Shown piece by piece: positions 11,403 to 20,363 of a stretch of DNA of 64,000 bases. The DNA is from Schlesneria sp. Lineage in GTDB: Bacteria; Planctomycetota; Planctomycetia; Planctomycetales; Planctomycetaceae. Each line of letters starts with the position of its first letter. The stretch's first letter is position 1. Both the position numbers and the translations under genes were made by a program. The DNA lies in contig JAQGHU010000074.1 of NCBI GenBank assembly GCA_028291515.1, positions 175,051 to 239,050 on the forward strand. Reading direction: 5' to 3'. The notes under the pieces are model-generated. The model was given only the letters and a program-made list of their open reading frames with translations. It was not told the DNA's origin and made no database searches.

Positions 11403-12344
11403 ATGCTGCCGGATCAATTCACCAGACGCGGCTTTCTGCACGCGGCCGGCGCCATGGCATTGTCGGCGGCGGCATCCGCGGCTCCGTCGCTGCCGGCGAA
11501 AATCGGATTTGGCTTCAGCCTGTATGGCATGAAGTCGCTGAAGGTCGTCCAAGCTTTACGAGTATGTGCCGATATCGGGTACAGCAGCGTTGAACTGGCG
11601 TGCCTGAAGGATTGGCCTTGCGCTCCCGAGTTGTTGCACAAGCCAGAGCGAACCGCCTTGCGAGCCGAACTTGAAGGGCTGGCACTGGATCTTCCCTGCT
11701 TGATGGAAAACCTGACGCTGCTTGCTCCTGACGAGCAACATCGAACCAACCTCGAACGCCTCAAGAATGTCTGCCAGTTGGGGCACGATCTTTCGCCCGA
11801 TGCCCCGCCAATCGTCGAGACGGTACTTGGCGGGAAACCCGATCAATGGGACACAGTCCGCGAGCAAGTAGTCGTGAAGCTGCGCGATTGGGAAAAGGTG
11901 GCCGCGTCACAGCAGACAGTCGTCGCAATTAAGGCTCATGTCTTCGGTGCTCTGCATACCCCGCAAGACGCCAAATGGCTGGTGCAACAGGTTGGCAGCC
12001 CCTGGATTCGCCTGGTTTATGACTACAGCCATTTCCAGCGACAGCACCTCACCTTGAAAGAGTCACTGGAGACGATGTTGCCTGAGACGGCATTTGTGCA
12101 TGTCAAAGATAACCTGACGGCAGACGGCAAGACCGAGTTCGTCCTGCCAGGAGATGCCGGGGACATTGACTACACGGAATACCTGAAACAGCTGCGCGAT
12201 GCAGGATACCGTGGGGCTCTCGTTGTCGAAGTGAGCGGCCAGGTATCGAACAAGCCGGGTTATGACCCGATTGTTGCGGCAAAACGCTGCTACAAGAATC
12301 TTCAGCCTGCGTTCGTGAAGGCTGGGTTGCGCGTCGAGGCGTAA
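11403..12344 (+). CDS. sugar phosphate isomerase/epimerase-like protein, Tat signal
   Basis: A 313-residue protein with a twin-arginine signal (TRRGFLHAAGAMALSAAASA) followed by a TIM-barrel of the AP-endonuclease-2/xylose isomerase-like family: FGFSLYGMKSLKVVQALRV, GYSSVELACL, TVVAIKAH at a metal-site strand, IRLVYDYSHFQ, AFVHVKDN and a late GYRGALVVEVSG strand. The E/D/H/E-type residues expected for a divalent-metal isomerase are at VEL, YDYSH, HVKD and VVEVSG. Planctomycetes carry many such exported proteins; the sugar is unknown. Start ATG at 11403 has a strong AAGGAG; upstream codons in the same frame are not signal-like. Confidence 0.85.
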   Translation: MLPDQFTRRGFLHAAGAMALSAAASAAPSLPAKIGFGFSLYGMKSLKVVQALRVCADIGYSSVELACLKDWPCAPELLHKPERTALRAELEGLALDLPCLMENLTLLAPDEQHRTNLERLKNVCQLGHDLSPDAPPIVETVLGGKPDQWDTVREQVVVKLRDWEKVAASQQTVVAIKAHVFGALHTPQDAKWLVQQVGSPWIRLVYDYSHFQRQHLTLKESLETMLPETAFVHVKDNLTADGKTEFVLPGDAGDIDYTEYLKQLRDAGYRGALVVEVSGQVSNKPGYDPIVAAKRCYKNLQPAFVKAGLRVEA

Positions 12345-12422
12345 GCGAGTTCGGTTGCCATAAATCGGAATCGAACGAGGGATTCTCAAGTCGAGTGGAT
12401 TCCGGTTCGGAAAGTCTTGAAC

Positions 12423-12755
12423 ATGCCAACAAAAGGAACAGCAGAGTTGGTCCCTGAAGGTAACGCGTTGATACTCTTTTTGTTTGAGGAAGCAACAAGT
12501 CGGTTATTAGAACGGGAGATCGTACTGACGTACGAGGCACCAGTCGTTGAGTGGCTAATAGAACAGTCAGATTGGAGGGAATCCCTAAATCCAATTAGAA
12601 CGTTGGACGGATTCTGGCATGAGAAAGTTGCCAAAGTGATCGAAGAAATGTTGTTGAACGGGAGGCTCCACCAACAACAATCGCTCGCAGTTGCCCTCGA
12701 AAAATCGCCGAGCGGCAAGATACTGCAATACACGGTTACTGATCTTTCGAACTAG
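12423..12755 (+). CDS. hypothetical protein (110 aa)
   Basis: A small protein of unknown function, predicted soluble and helical in its C-terminal half (WHEKVAKVIEEMLLNGRLHQQQSLAVALEK). The N-terminal part has a hydrophobic stretch NALILFLFEEA that is too short for a membrane helix. The gene is richer in A+T than its neighbours, which may indicate more recent acquisition. ATG at 12423 is used; a TTG two codons earlier is possible. It lies alone between the isomerase gene and a palindromic element. Confidence 0.55.
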   Translation: MPTKGTAELVPEGNALILFLFEEATSRLLEREIVLTYEAPVVEWLIEQSDWRESLNPIRTLDGFWHEKVAKVIEEMLLNGRLHQQQSLAVALEKSPSGKILQYTVTDLSN

Positions 12756-13172
12756 CGAGTTTGGCATTGATACGAGAGTATCCCATTGACTCTGAAGATA
12801 ACTACACATCTCTGATCTGATGCATTCGTTTTGGAATTCGTTGGTCTCTGTCATGAGGCCCAAGGGGCCGGAACTTTACCCAGCCGGGGCCCTTCGGCCC
12901 CGGAACAGGATCTCTTAAAACATCTCTGGAGGCCTGAAGGGCCGGCCCATTAGTCCCTCATTTGAATCGGCACCCTCCTGAAATGTCCGGCCCTTCAGGC
13001 CTTTGGAAATCTAATTATGGGCTTAATTCCAGGGCCGAAGGGCCCTGGCTGGACAAAGTTCCGGCCCCTTGGGCCTGAGGACAATGAATCGACTGACGAT
13101 CATTCAGTTTGCTCGAGGGTAAGATGTGTAGAGACCTATGCTCGAAAACCGTGGCACTCCACCTCGATGTCG
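12756..13172. other. intergenic region carrying a nested palindrome
   Basis: A 417-nt stretch without genes. Most of it (12857-13076) is the inverted-repeat element described separately; the flanks on both sides hold nothing recognisable. Confidence 0.6.
12857..13076. repeat. nested inverted-repeat element (~220 bp)
   Basis: The outer arms (12857-12905 and 13027-13075) are reverse complements at 45 of 49 positions. An inner pair, GGCCTGAAGGGCCGG (12931-12945) and its complement (12987-13001), is perfect. Each outer arm also holds its own hairpin: CCGGGGCC-CTTC-GGCCCCGG at 12884-12903 and CCAGGGCC-GAAG-GGCCCTGG at 13029-13048. These two hairpins differ by G-C versus A-T at the same paired position, so pairing is kept. 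No transposase gene is present; it resembles a small non-autonomous palindromic element. Confidence 0.8.
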
Positions 13173-14096
13173 TCAGCGAACTGACTCGAACTCGGTCGTC
13201 GGGGACTCTTCGTAGCCTGCCTGTTGGATCGCTGATTCTGCGTGATGCTTGGCGATTCGCCGCGCCTGCACCCGTCCAGCAATATGACCGGCCAAAACTC
13301 CTCCCAGGTATAGGGGCGTTCCTAAACCGGGAACAAACGTGGAGACTGAGTCACCAAGGTAAGTTCCGTAAGCAGGATACAACAAGCGATCCGCAGCCTG
13401 CTCATCTTCGACAGTTCCCTCAGCGCGCAAATAGCTGACGGCGTCATTGGTGGCCACTGCTTCGTACCACAGCGGTGCGATGGGAAGCAGATAGCCGGCC
13501 GCATAGGTTCCCTTGTAATAGCGTCGTGCGAAGTCCTTGGCATGACCTCCTTCGTGAATCGCCACTGCCGGCACATCCGAATAGATGTGCAGCGTGTTCG
13601 TGAAGGGATTGAAGTGATCTCCTCCAATCAGGCGGCCAGGGAGCAAAGTTTCTCCTAACCAACTCCCTGTCCCCAGCGTATATTTCCAACCCCATCCCAC
13701 TGATTTGTTGGCGACCAGCCGCTTCCAATCTTGACGAGGAGCGTATTGATTCAGCCGAACTTTGACCGTCGTGAGTTCGTTCTTCGTCAGATAGTCGGCG
13801 ATCGCCTGTTCGGTTTCCGGCGAGACGTTGTGGTTTTCGATGCGGCGATTCCAGAGCAGGATCTTGTCGGGTATTCCAACAACCCAGCCGACACCGTCGA
13901 TGAATCGCCGCGGCCGCCCTCTCTCTATCTGTGCCTCTGTGATGTCGGCTAGCTGTTGGGATTCGTAGTAGCGTCCGTGAGCCCCATAGTGATACGGCGC
14001 CGTCACGCAACCGCTTAGAAGCAGGCAGACGACGTAACACGACAACCCGCATGAAAATGGGGTGTGGATCCTCTGGCTAATGGTGGCGAACACCAT
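13173..14096 (-). CDS. lipoprotein with HEGGH metallopeptidase-like motif
   Basis: A 307-residue protein that I do not place in a named family. It has a lipoprotein signal peptide ending LLLSGC (lipid-modified Cys at residue 30), so it should be anchored in a membrane facing the periplasm. At residues 181-185 it has HEGGH, which fits the HExxH zinc-peptidase signature, in a helix context AVAIHEGGHAKDFARRYY; an acidic cluster VEDEQAADRLLYP (about 229-241) could supply the third ligand. A hydrophobic stretch follows (GTYAAGYLLPIAPLW and later GTPLYLGGVLAGHIAG). Peptidase activity is inferred from the motif only. It is transcribed toward the palindromic element, divergent from murE. Confidence 0.75.
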   Translation of the reverse strand: MVFATISQRIHTPFSCGLSCYVVCLLLSGCVTAPYHYGAHGRYYESQQLADITEAQIERGRPRRFIDGVGWVVGIPDKILLWNRRIENHNVSPETEQAIADYLTKNELTTVKVRLNQYAPRQDWKRLVANKSVGWGWKYTLGTGSWLGETLLPGRLIGGDHFNPFTNTLHIYSDVPAVAIHEGGHAKDFARRYYKGTYAAGYLLPIAPLWYEAVATNDAVSYLRAEGTVEDEQAADRLLYPAYGTYLGDSVSTFVPGLGTPLYLGGVLAGHIAGRVQARRIAKHHAESAIQQAGYEESPTTEFESVR

Positions 14097-14419
14097 CGCA
14101 GAAACTCGAAATCAAATAGGAATTGGGGAGTTGGAGGCGCGGGATCGTAACTTCAAGTGGCTAATTCGAGAAGATCGACTGCAAGTTGCCCTAATTCCCT
14201 AGCCTGAAATTGGCTTGACCGTTTTCCTGGAATCGGGGACAAGACCCGCCGGATCGAATAAGGGCTAACCGAAACATCGTCTGCTTCAGGCATATTGCCC
14301 GGGCAGGCAAGCGGAAGCGACCCATTCGATCCAAGGTTTGATGTTCGATCATCGACATGATCCATGTCGATGGCAGCGACGGGAACGAATCCCGCCGCGG
14401 GACGCAGGAGGCGTTTGTT
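14097..14419. other. intergenic region upstream of murE
   Basis: A 323-nt gap between the divergent lipoprotein gene and murE, expected to hold both promoters. The only feature I would rely on is the GGAG at 14407-14410 that sets the murE start. An in-frame ATG at 14357 lies here but has no ribosome site. Confidence 0.4.
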
Positions 14420-15937
14420 TTGGTATCGTCTGTTCCAGCATTCCCGGCCGCAGCGAGTTTGCGGCGACTGCTTCCACAAGCGAGCTTTGTCGGTTGCGCG
14501 AACATCTGCGCGACCGATGCCTTCGATAATAGCCATGATGTCCAGCCCGGCAGCCTGTTCGCGGTCGTGAATGGATCGAAACTGGATGGCTCGCAATTCG
14601 TCCACGAGGCAATTGCTCACGGAGCGACGTCGTTATTGACTGATCGCCCCTTGGCAGATGTTTCTATTCCGCAGTGCATCGTGCCCGATGTGCGTTCGGC
14701 ATACTCGCGGCTGTGCGAAGCCCTCGCGGGAGACCCGTCCCGGCGTCTGGATATCGCCGGCGTGACCGGGACCAATGGCAAAACAACGACAACCTGGCTG
14801 ATTCGCAGTCTGCTGGCCCATGCCGGTGATCGCTGCGGCGTCCTGGGAACAGTCGAGTACTCTGATGGAGTCTCCACCGAGTCATCTACCTTGACGACCC
14901 CGGCGTCGCGACCCATGGCGGGCTGGCTGGGACGAATGGTGGCATCAGGAACACGCCGCGCCGCCATCGAACTTTCGAGTCATGCGCTTGATCAACGACG
15001 TGCCGCAGGAATCGAGTTGGAAGCGGCCATTGTCACGAATATCACGCAGGACCACTTCGACTATCATCGTGGATTCGAGCCCTACCGCGAAGCAAAAGCC
15101 CGCATTCTGGAACTAGTCCGCCCCGGCGGCTTGATCGCCTTGAACATGGACGACCCGGGAAGCTGGTCGCTGCGCGATCGTGTTCATGATTCGGCGTCTT
15201 TTGTTTCATTTGGGCTTAAATCTGGCGGTGATATCCACGCCCAAGTTCGTGAAGAATCGTTAGGGGGAATTCGCTTTCGCCTGTCGATTCACGGGCGAAC
15301 GCTCGATTGTGCGACCACCATGATCGGTCGACACAACGTCTCGAATTGCCTAGGTGCCGCCGCCGTGGGAGCGCACCTCTGCCTTTCTCCTGAAGACATC
15401 GTCGCGGGGATCGAGCAGTTTCATTGTGTTCCTGGACGTCTGGAACGAATTCACTGTGGCCAGCCGTACGATGTTTTTGTGGACTATGCGCACACCGACG
15501 ATGCCCTGCGACGATGCCTGCAAGGCCTGCGTGGAATCACGCCGGGCCGCGTCATCTGCGTTTTCGGAGCAGGCGGCGATCGCGATCGGACCAAGCGTCC
15601 ACTCTTAGGTCGCGCCGCGACCATGGCTGATATCGCGATCGTAACCAGCGACAATCCACGATCAGAAGATCCCAACCGGATCATCGACGAGATTCTGGCA
15701 GGCATGTCTGGATCGTCGACAATTCCAATCATCGAGCCGGACCGAATGGCCGCGATCGACAAGGCGCTGCAGTTGGCGCGACCCGGAGATTGTGTCTTGA
15801 TCGCCGGCAAGGGGCACGAGACCGAACAAATCATCGGAGATCGACGATTCCCATTCGACGATCGGCAAGTCGCCAGAAGCTTCCTTTGCGAACAATGGCG
15901 TCCGCTCGCGGGACAACCTAGGCGAGCGAGTGCCTGA
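14420..15937 (+). CDS. murE: UDP-MurNAc-L-Ala-D-Glu: meso-DAP ligase MurE
   Basis: Adds the third amino acid to the peptidoglycan stem peptide using ATP, in the cytoplasm. The protein has the N-terminal UDP-binding domain (VQPGSLFAVVNGSKLDGSQFV), the ATP loop GVTGTNGKTTTTW at about residues 114-126, central HALDQRRAAGIELEAAIVTNI and the C-terminal domain with VTSDNPRSEDP at about 411; the DNPR motif is the known marker for meso-diaminopimelate use. The TTG at 14420 with GGAG nine bases upstream is preferred because the family begins near LRRLLPQASFVG; an ATG at 14357 would add 21 poorly conserved residues. It overlaps or touches murF, so the two are translationally coupled. Confidence 0.93.
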   Translation: MVSSVPAFPAAASLRRLLPQASFVGCANICATDAFDNSHDVQPGSLFAVVNGSKLDGSQFVHEAIAHGATSLLTDRPLADVSIPQCIVPDVRSAYSRLCEALAGDPSRRLDIAGVTGTNGKTTTTWLIRSLLAHAGDRCGVLGTVEYSDGVSTESSTLTTPASRPMAGWLGRMVASGTRRAAIELSSHALDQRRAAGIELEAAIVTNITQDHFDYHRGFEPYREAKARILELVRPGGLIALNMDDPGSWSLRDRVHDSASFVSFGLKSGGDIHAQVREESLGGIRFRLSIHGRTLDCATTMIGRHNVSNCLGAAAVGAHLCLSPEDIVAGIEQFHCVPGRLERIHCGQPYDVFVDYAHTDDALRRCLQGLRGITPGRVICVFGAGGDRDRTKRPLLGRAATMADIAIVTSDNPRSEDPNRIIDEILAGMSGSSTIPIIEPDRMAAIDKALQLARPGDCVLIAGKGHETEQIIGDRRFPFDDRQVARSFLCEQWRPLAGQPRRASA

Positions 15938-15938
15938 A

Positions 15939-17357
15939 ATGGAACACGTCAGCCTGCACGATCTGATGCTCGCCACAGGTGGACGCCTGTCAGCTGTGCC
16001 ATCGCCAGATTCCACAATCCAACAGATCTGCACTGACACTCGCCAGCTCAAACGTGGCGACGTGTTCTGGGCGTTGAAGGGCGAACACTACGACGGGCAC
16101 GACTTTATCGCCCAGGCCTGCGATCGAGGTGCCGCCTTCTGTGTCGCTTCCAGCAACGCCGCAGTTCCCACAGGTCCAGCCTTACTGGTCCCGGATACCG
16201 GTGCGGCGCTAATGCAATTCGCCAAATGGTATCGCGGAACGCTCGATGCGCTCGTGATCGGCTTGACGGGGAGTGTGGGAAAGACGACGACCCGTGACTT
16301 GATTCATGTCGCGCTGGCCTCGGAATTTGAAGGGATTCGCAGCCGCAGGAATTTCAACAATACGATCGGCTTGCCCTTGAGCTTGCTCGACGCCGATCAT
16401 CGCCACGAGTTTATCGTGCTGGAAATGGGGGCTTCGCGAGTCGGTGACATTGCTGAACTCGCTGCTGTGGCGACTCCGGAAATCGGTGTTGTGACCGCTG
16501 TCGGTCCAGCTCATTTGAAGACGTTCGGCAGCCTGGAAGCCATTATTCAGGGCAAGGGCGAACTACTGGAGAGCCTCCCGTTCACCGGCTTCGCCGTACT
16601 CCCTGGCGATGATCCAATTTTGCGACAGATGGCCGATCGGGCTCCCTGCCCTGTGATTTTCGTGGGTGAAGGGGACGATAATCATCTGCGGGCAACACGA
16701 GTCCGTGCCTCGTTTGAAGGCTTGCAGTTCCGCGTCGATGGCTGCGACTTCACGGTCCCGGTCTATGGTCGACACCATCTATCGAACGCGTTGTGTGCCA
16801 TTGCCATCGCTCGAGAAATTGGCGTGCGAATGGTTTCCGTGGCGCAAGGCCTCGAAAGATTTGAGCCGATCGAAGGTCGGTCACAACTGAAAACAATTGG
16901 TCAATGGACCGTCATTGATGACACGTATAACGCCAGCCCCTTGTCGGTGTCCGCGGCCTGCCGCATGTTGCCCGACCTGGAACTTCCGGGGATCGGTCGT
17001 CGTGTCGTGGTCCTTGGCGACATGCGAGAACTCGGTGCGTCCGCCGCATCGGAACATCGGCAGATCGGCGAATTGATCGCCAACTTGAAACTTGATCTTG
17101 TCGTGGCCTGCGGCGAGCATGCGGATGACATCGCGAATGGTGCCGAAGCAGCCGGAATGGATTCACATTGCATCGCGGCGGCTCCGGATCAGGAAACAAT
17201 GAAGGCGGTGCTCGACTGCTGGTTAGAACCGGGCGATGTCGTGCTGGTGAAGGGATCACGAGCGACTCATATGGAACGAATTGTCGAATGGCTGAAAGAT
17301 CGAGCCATCATTGAAGAAGCCTTACGAGGACAGCAGCAACACAGGCACTGTGCCTGA
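15939..17357 (+). CDS. murF: UDP-MurNAc-tripeptide D-Ala-D-Ala ligase MurF
   Basis: Adds D-Ala-D-Ala to complete the UDP-MurNAc pentapeptide. The 472-residue protein shows the N-terminal domain (DTRQLKRGDVFWALKGEHYDGHDF), the ATP loop GLTGSVGKTTTRDLI at about residues 108-122, the NNTIGLPLSLL substrate segment, VLEMGASRVGDI, and the C-terminal DDTYNASPLSVSAA and VLVKGSRATHMERIVE motifs. The ATG at 15939 is one base after the murE TGA; an overlapping GTG at 15930 is an equally possible start. Either way the genes are coupled. The gene is followed by a strong terminator-like hairpin before mraY. Confidence 0.93.
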   Translation: MEHVSLHDLMLATGGRLSAVPSPDSTIQQICTDTRQLKRGDVFWALKGEHYDGHDFIAQACDRGAAFCVASSNAAVPTGPALLVPDTGAALMQFAKWYRGTLDALVIGLTGSVGKTTTRDLIHVALASEFEGIRSRRNFNNTIGLPLSLLDADHRHEFIVLEMGASRVGDIAELAAVATPEIGVVTAVGPAHLKTFGSLEAIIQGKGELLESLPFTGFAVLPGDDPILRQMADRAPCPVIFVGEGDDNHLRATRVRASFEGLQFRVDGCDFTVPVYGRHHLSNALCAIAIAREIGVRMVSVAQGLERFEPIEGRSQLKTIGQWTVIDDTYNASPLSVSAACRMLPDLELPGIGRRVVVLGDMRELGASAASEHRQIGELIANLKLDLVVACGEHADDIANGAEAAGMDSHCIAAAPDQETMKAVLDCWLEPGDVVLVKGSRATHMERIVEWLKDRAIIEEALRGQQQHRHCA

Positions 17358-17524
17358 CGTTGCTTTCAGAAGCTAAAGAATCGTTTTTGCAGTTTCGTCA
17401 CGAGCGAAAGGGTTTGCGGGAATCCTTGATCAGATCCGGGTCGCGCTGGGTTTGGACGCATTTGGCTTGATGAAGTGGTTACTGGGTCAATCATTTCATC
17501 TATAGCCGCGTGACGAAAACTGGG

Positions 17525-17558
17525 CCCGGATGCCGGAACATTGCTTCTGGCATCCGGG
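17525..17558 (+). terminator. intrinsic terminator between murF and mraY
   Basis: A perfect 10-bp stem (CCCGGATGCC paired with GGCATCCGGG), 14-nt loop, followed by ATTTCTTTT. It is 167 nt after the murF stop and 48 nt before the mraY start on the same strand. It should end or attenuate the murEF transcript, implying a separate promoter for mraY or regulated read-through. Confidence 0.7.
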
Positions 17559-17606
17559 ATTTCTTTTACCGTAGACATTATCGGCGCAAACGCACAAGGC
17601 CCTGTG

Positions 17607-18710
17607 ATGCTGGTCTGGTTACTGAAACAATACGCTCCCTTCTTCGAACAGTTGTCGGGAGCATCGACCGGTGATTCGCGAGTCTTCCTGACCGCTCGCA
17701 TGGCTCTGGCAGCGATGGTCTCGTTCCTCACGGCACTCATCTGTGGCCCCATCGCAATCCGTTGGTTGAAAGGTCGCTTTCGTGAGCGCATCGACAGTGC
17801 CTCCGCTCGACTCAACGAACTGCATGCCTCGAAAAGCAACACGCCGACAATGGGCGGATTGTTCATCGTGGCCGGGATTGTCGTCGCGGCTGTTGGTTGT
17901 GGCGACCTTTCGAATCGGTATCTCCAACAGGCATTGATACTGGTCATCGGCTTTGCAGTCATCGGAGCTATCGACGACTGGATCAAGATCAGCACTCGCA
18001 AACGTGGCGTCACGGTGCGTCAAAAGTTCTCGGCTCAGATGATTCTGGCACTAGCCGTCTGTAGTTGGCTGTACATGGTTCAGTTGAGCCAACCGCAGGG
18101 GTTGGAGTTGATCTTTCCGATCGGTCGTCAGGGCATCTTCATCGGTGTCGCGTTTATCGCCTGGGCCGCATTTGTGATCGTAGGAAGTTCGAACGGCGTC
18201 AACCTGACTGACGGCTTGGATGGCCTGGCCGGCGGTTGCCTGATCTTCGCAGGTTCGGCGTTCGGAGTGCTGACCTATCTGAGCGGCCACCGCACAATGG
18301 CAGAATACCTGGACATCCCGCATATGGTCGGAGCGGGAGAATTAAGCGTCCTCTTCGCGGCGATGGTCGGGGCGATGCTCGGCTTCCTGTGGTACAACTG
18401 CCACCCCGCCCAAGTCTTCATGGGCGATACCGGTTCGCTACCGACTGGAGCGTTGCTGGGCTATGGAGCACTGGTCATTCGTCAGGAAGTGTTGCTGGTC
18501 ATTATTGGCGGTGTGTTTGTCATCGAGACACTCAGCGTCATTGCTCAGGTCACGGGCTTTCGGCTCACAGGCAAACGAGTTCTGTTATGCAGTCCGCTCC
18601 ACAATCACTTCGTCTTCCGAGGTGACCCCGAGACAAAAATCGTCGTGCGTTTCTGGATCAGTTCGGCACTGCTGGCACTGCTCGGGATCGCCAGTCTGAA
18701 GATTCGCTAA
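17607..18710 (+). CDS. mraY: phospho-MurNAc-pentapeptide transferase MraY
   Basis: Integral membrane enzyme that moves phospho-MurNAc-pentapeptide onto undecaprenyl phosphate, making lipid I. The 367-residue protein has about ten hydrophobic segments and the family motifs: [14 protein letters not shown] near the start, GAIDDWIKI (DD catalytic region), [34 protein letters not shown] and [12 protein letters not shown] at the C-terminus. The ATG at 17607 was chosen because it begins the first helix ([12 protein letters not shown]); the frame runs back to 17541, which would overlap the terminator hairpin. It is followed not by murD, as in the usual order, but by a REP-like pair and ftsW. Confidence 0.93.
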   Translation: MLVWLLKQYAPFFEQLSGASTGDSRVFLTARMALAAMVSFLTALICGPIAIRWLKGRFRERIDSASARLNELHASKSNTPTMGGLFIVAGIVVAAVGCGDLSNRYLQQALILVIGFAVIGAIDDWIKISTRKRGVTVRQKFSAQMILALAVCSWLYMVQLSQPQGLELIFPIGRQGIFIGVAFIAWAAFVIVGSSNGVNLTDGLDGLAGGCLIFAGSAFGVLTYLSGHRTMAEYLDIPHMVGAGELSVLFAAMVGAMLGFLWYNCHPAQVFMGDTGSLPTGALLGYGALVIRQEVLLVIIGGVFVIETLSVIAQVTGFRLTGKRVLLCSPLHNHFVFRGDPETKIVVRFWISSALLALLGIASLKIR

Positions 18711-19094
18711 CCTCCGTCATTCCCGCGAAGGCGGGAATCCAGTTCCTTAGCAGCGAGTAACCACAGAGTCGGGGAATATAAAGATATCCCAGTTCTCTCG
18801 CATCGACACCGTCTTCACCACCCGCTGGATTCCCGCCTTCGCGGGAATGACGGAAAATGGAGTCGAAGCGGTGAGCTATCCAGCCCGCCATTAATCCCCG
18901 GCTAAGTCAACTTGTGCGAACAACCTGTGACTCACATTCGCGACAATCGCCATATTCGTCAAGTCTGACTCCTGTCGCTGACACATTGCAAACGAAGGCG
19001 ATTTCTCTCGAAGTCCAGGCAAGAGCCTGCCGATGGGGACTCGAAATGGACTCGTTCTCGTCCTCCGCCAGTGATTCCCACCGAACCATTCGAC
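18711..19094. other. mraY-ftsW intergenic region
   Basis: A 384-nt gap containing the REP pair in its first half. The second half has no recognisable structure; the promoter of ftsW may lie here. In the classical cluster murD would occupy this position, and no murD remnant is readable in any frame. Confidence 0.5.
18714..18853. repeat. REP-like palindrome pair in inverted orientation
   Basis: Two 29-bp units, 18714-18742 and 18825-18853, are exact reverse complements; each is itself a palindrome built on ATTCCCGCGAAGGCGGGAAT. Units of this type (read in protein as HSREGGNP / WIPAFAGMTE) are familiar REP elements in many bacterial genomes, mobilised by RAYT-type transposases; no such gene is in the window. 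The pair spans 140 bp between mraY and ftsW. Confidence 0.85.
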
Positions 19095-20207
19095 ATGATG
19101 GATTTTCAACGGCAACTGTTTGTCGCCCTGACGCTACTGTTAGTCGGCTTCGGCCTGCTGATGGTGTACAGCGCCAGCGTCACATCGTGGCCGACGCAGT
19201 TTGAGCGCGTTTATCTGTCGCGCCACCTGATGTTCCTTTCCATCGGATTAGTAGCAGCGATCATCGCCGGGACGCGTCCTCCGGAATTCTGGAAGCATGT
19301 CGCCCCGTGGCTGTTTGTTTTGACGATCATGTTGCTGCTGGCAGTACTGGTGCCTGGAATTGGTTCACGCGTCAAAGGGGCACAGCGCTGGGTTCGAATC
19401 GCGGGGATCTCGGTGCAACCGTCTGAACTGGCCAAGATTGCCTTGCCGCTCATGCTGTGCTGGATACTCCATCGGAATCGATCACGTTTGAATCATCTGG
19501 TGTTGGGAACGATTCCTTTCGCGATCCCAACGTTGATCGCCGTCACGCTTGTGCTGATTGAACCGGATCTGGGGACCGCGCTATTTCTACTAGGCGGCGC
19601 GACCTTGGTCTTGCTCGCTGGCGGCTGGCCCCTGCGAAACTTTGTACTGGGAGGTGCCGCTGCAGTGCCGGCGTGTCTATCGATCCTGGTGATGAAGCCC
19701 TATCAACGACAACGCGTGGTCGGCTTCTTCGAGACCTGGGCCGATTTCGAAGCCGCCCCGTATCAGTTGCAACAGTCGCTCGTTTCCATGGGCTCCGGCG
19801 GCCTGCTCGGAGTGGGTTTAGGCCGAGGATGGCAAAAGCTTAGTTTCCTTCCAGAAGCTAATACCGACTTCGTGTTCGCCGTCATTGGAGAAGAACTCGG
19901 GTTGCTGGGAACGCTCAGTCTACTGGCTCTCTGGTGCGGACTGTACTTGAACGGCTTGCGAATGCTGAACCGTCTAGATCCCGGTAGCTTTTCGTTTGTC
20001 GCAGGTTTCGTCTTGCTGACACAGGTCGTCGGCCAAGCGCTACTGAATGTCGCCGTGGTGACAGCGATGGTCCCCCCCAAAGGGATCTCACATCCGCTGA
20101 TCAGTGCGGGAGGAAGCAACTTGATCGTCAGCTTGCTCTCTCTCGCAATCGTCTACAGCCTGACGCGCGAAGCCGCACCGGAAGCGAGTCCGATCGCGAG
20201 CCGTTGA
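19095..20207 (+). CDS. ftsW: FtsW/RodA/SpoVE-family glycosyltransferase (FtsW-like)
   Basis: SEDS-family peptidoglycan glycosyltransferase of about 370 residues with ten or so membrane helices. Typical features: LLMVYSAS in helix 1, VKGAQRWVRIAGISVQPSELAKIALP (the conserved loop), LIEPDLGTALFL, YQLQQSLVSMGSGGLLGVGLGRGWQKLSFLPEANTDFVFAVIGEELG and the late PPKGISHPLISAGGSNLI. The family's Asp in the EPDLGTA loop is present. Position after mraY and the loop sequence favour FtsW (division) over RodA (elongation), but the two cannot be separated with certainty. Start is an ATG at 19095 or 19098; the GTG at 19071 is less likely. murG, usually next, is absent. Confidence 0.85.
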   Translation: MMDFQRQLFVALTLLLVGFGLLMVYSASVTSWPTQFERVYLSRHLMFLSIGLVAAIIAGTRPPEFWKHVAPWLFVLTIMLLLAVLVPGIGSRVKGAQRWVRIAGISVQPSELAKIALPLMLCWILHRNRSRLNHLVLGTIPFAIPTLIAVTLVLIEPDLGTALFLLGGATLVLLAGGWPLRNFVLGGAAAVPACLSILVMKPYQRQRVVGFFETWADFEAAPYQLQQSLVSMGSGGLLGVGLGRGWQKLSFLPEANTDFVFAVIGEELGLLGTLSLLALWCGLYLNGLRMLNRLDPGSFSFVAGFVLLTQVVGQALLNVAVVTAMVPPKGISHPLISAGGSNLIVSLLSLAIVYSLTREAAPEASPIASR

Positions 20208-20363
20208 AGGCATGCATCGAGGCCTCGCTGTCCCGAAGGATTGATCGTCGGTGGCCAACCGCTTCTCACGACGAAATTTTCAGCTAGACATTCCGATGCT
20301 TGGGTAGCAGGATATTGACGGATCAATGCCCCTCAGGTTCTTCAGCGAGCAAGGAGTTCTCAA

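Noticed and set aside
17541..17606. Longer start for mraY
   Set aside because: It would begin inside the terminator hairpin and adds residues without membrane-helix character.
18658..18891. Open frame on the minus strand with HSREGGNP and WIPAFAGMTE
   Set aside because: It is the known spurious translation of paired REP elements; no independent coding signal.
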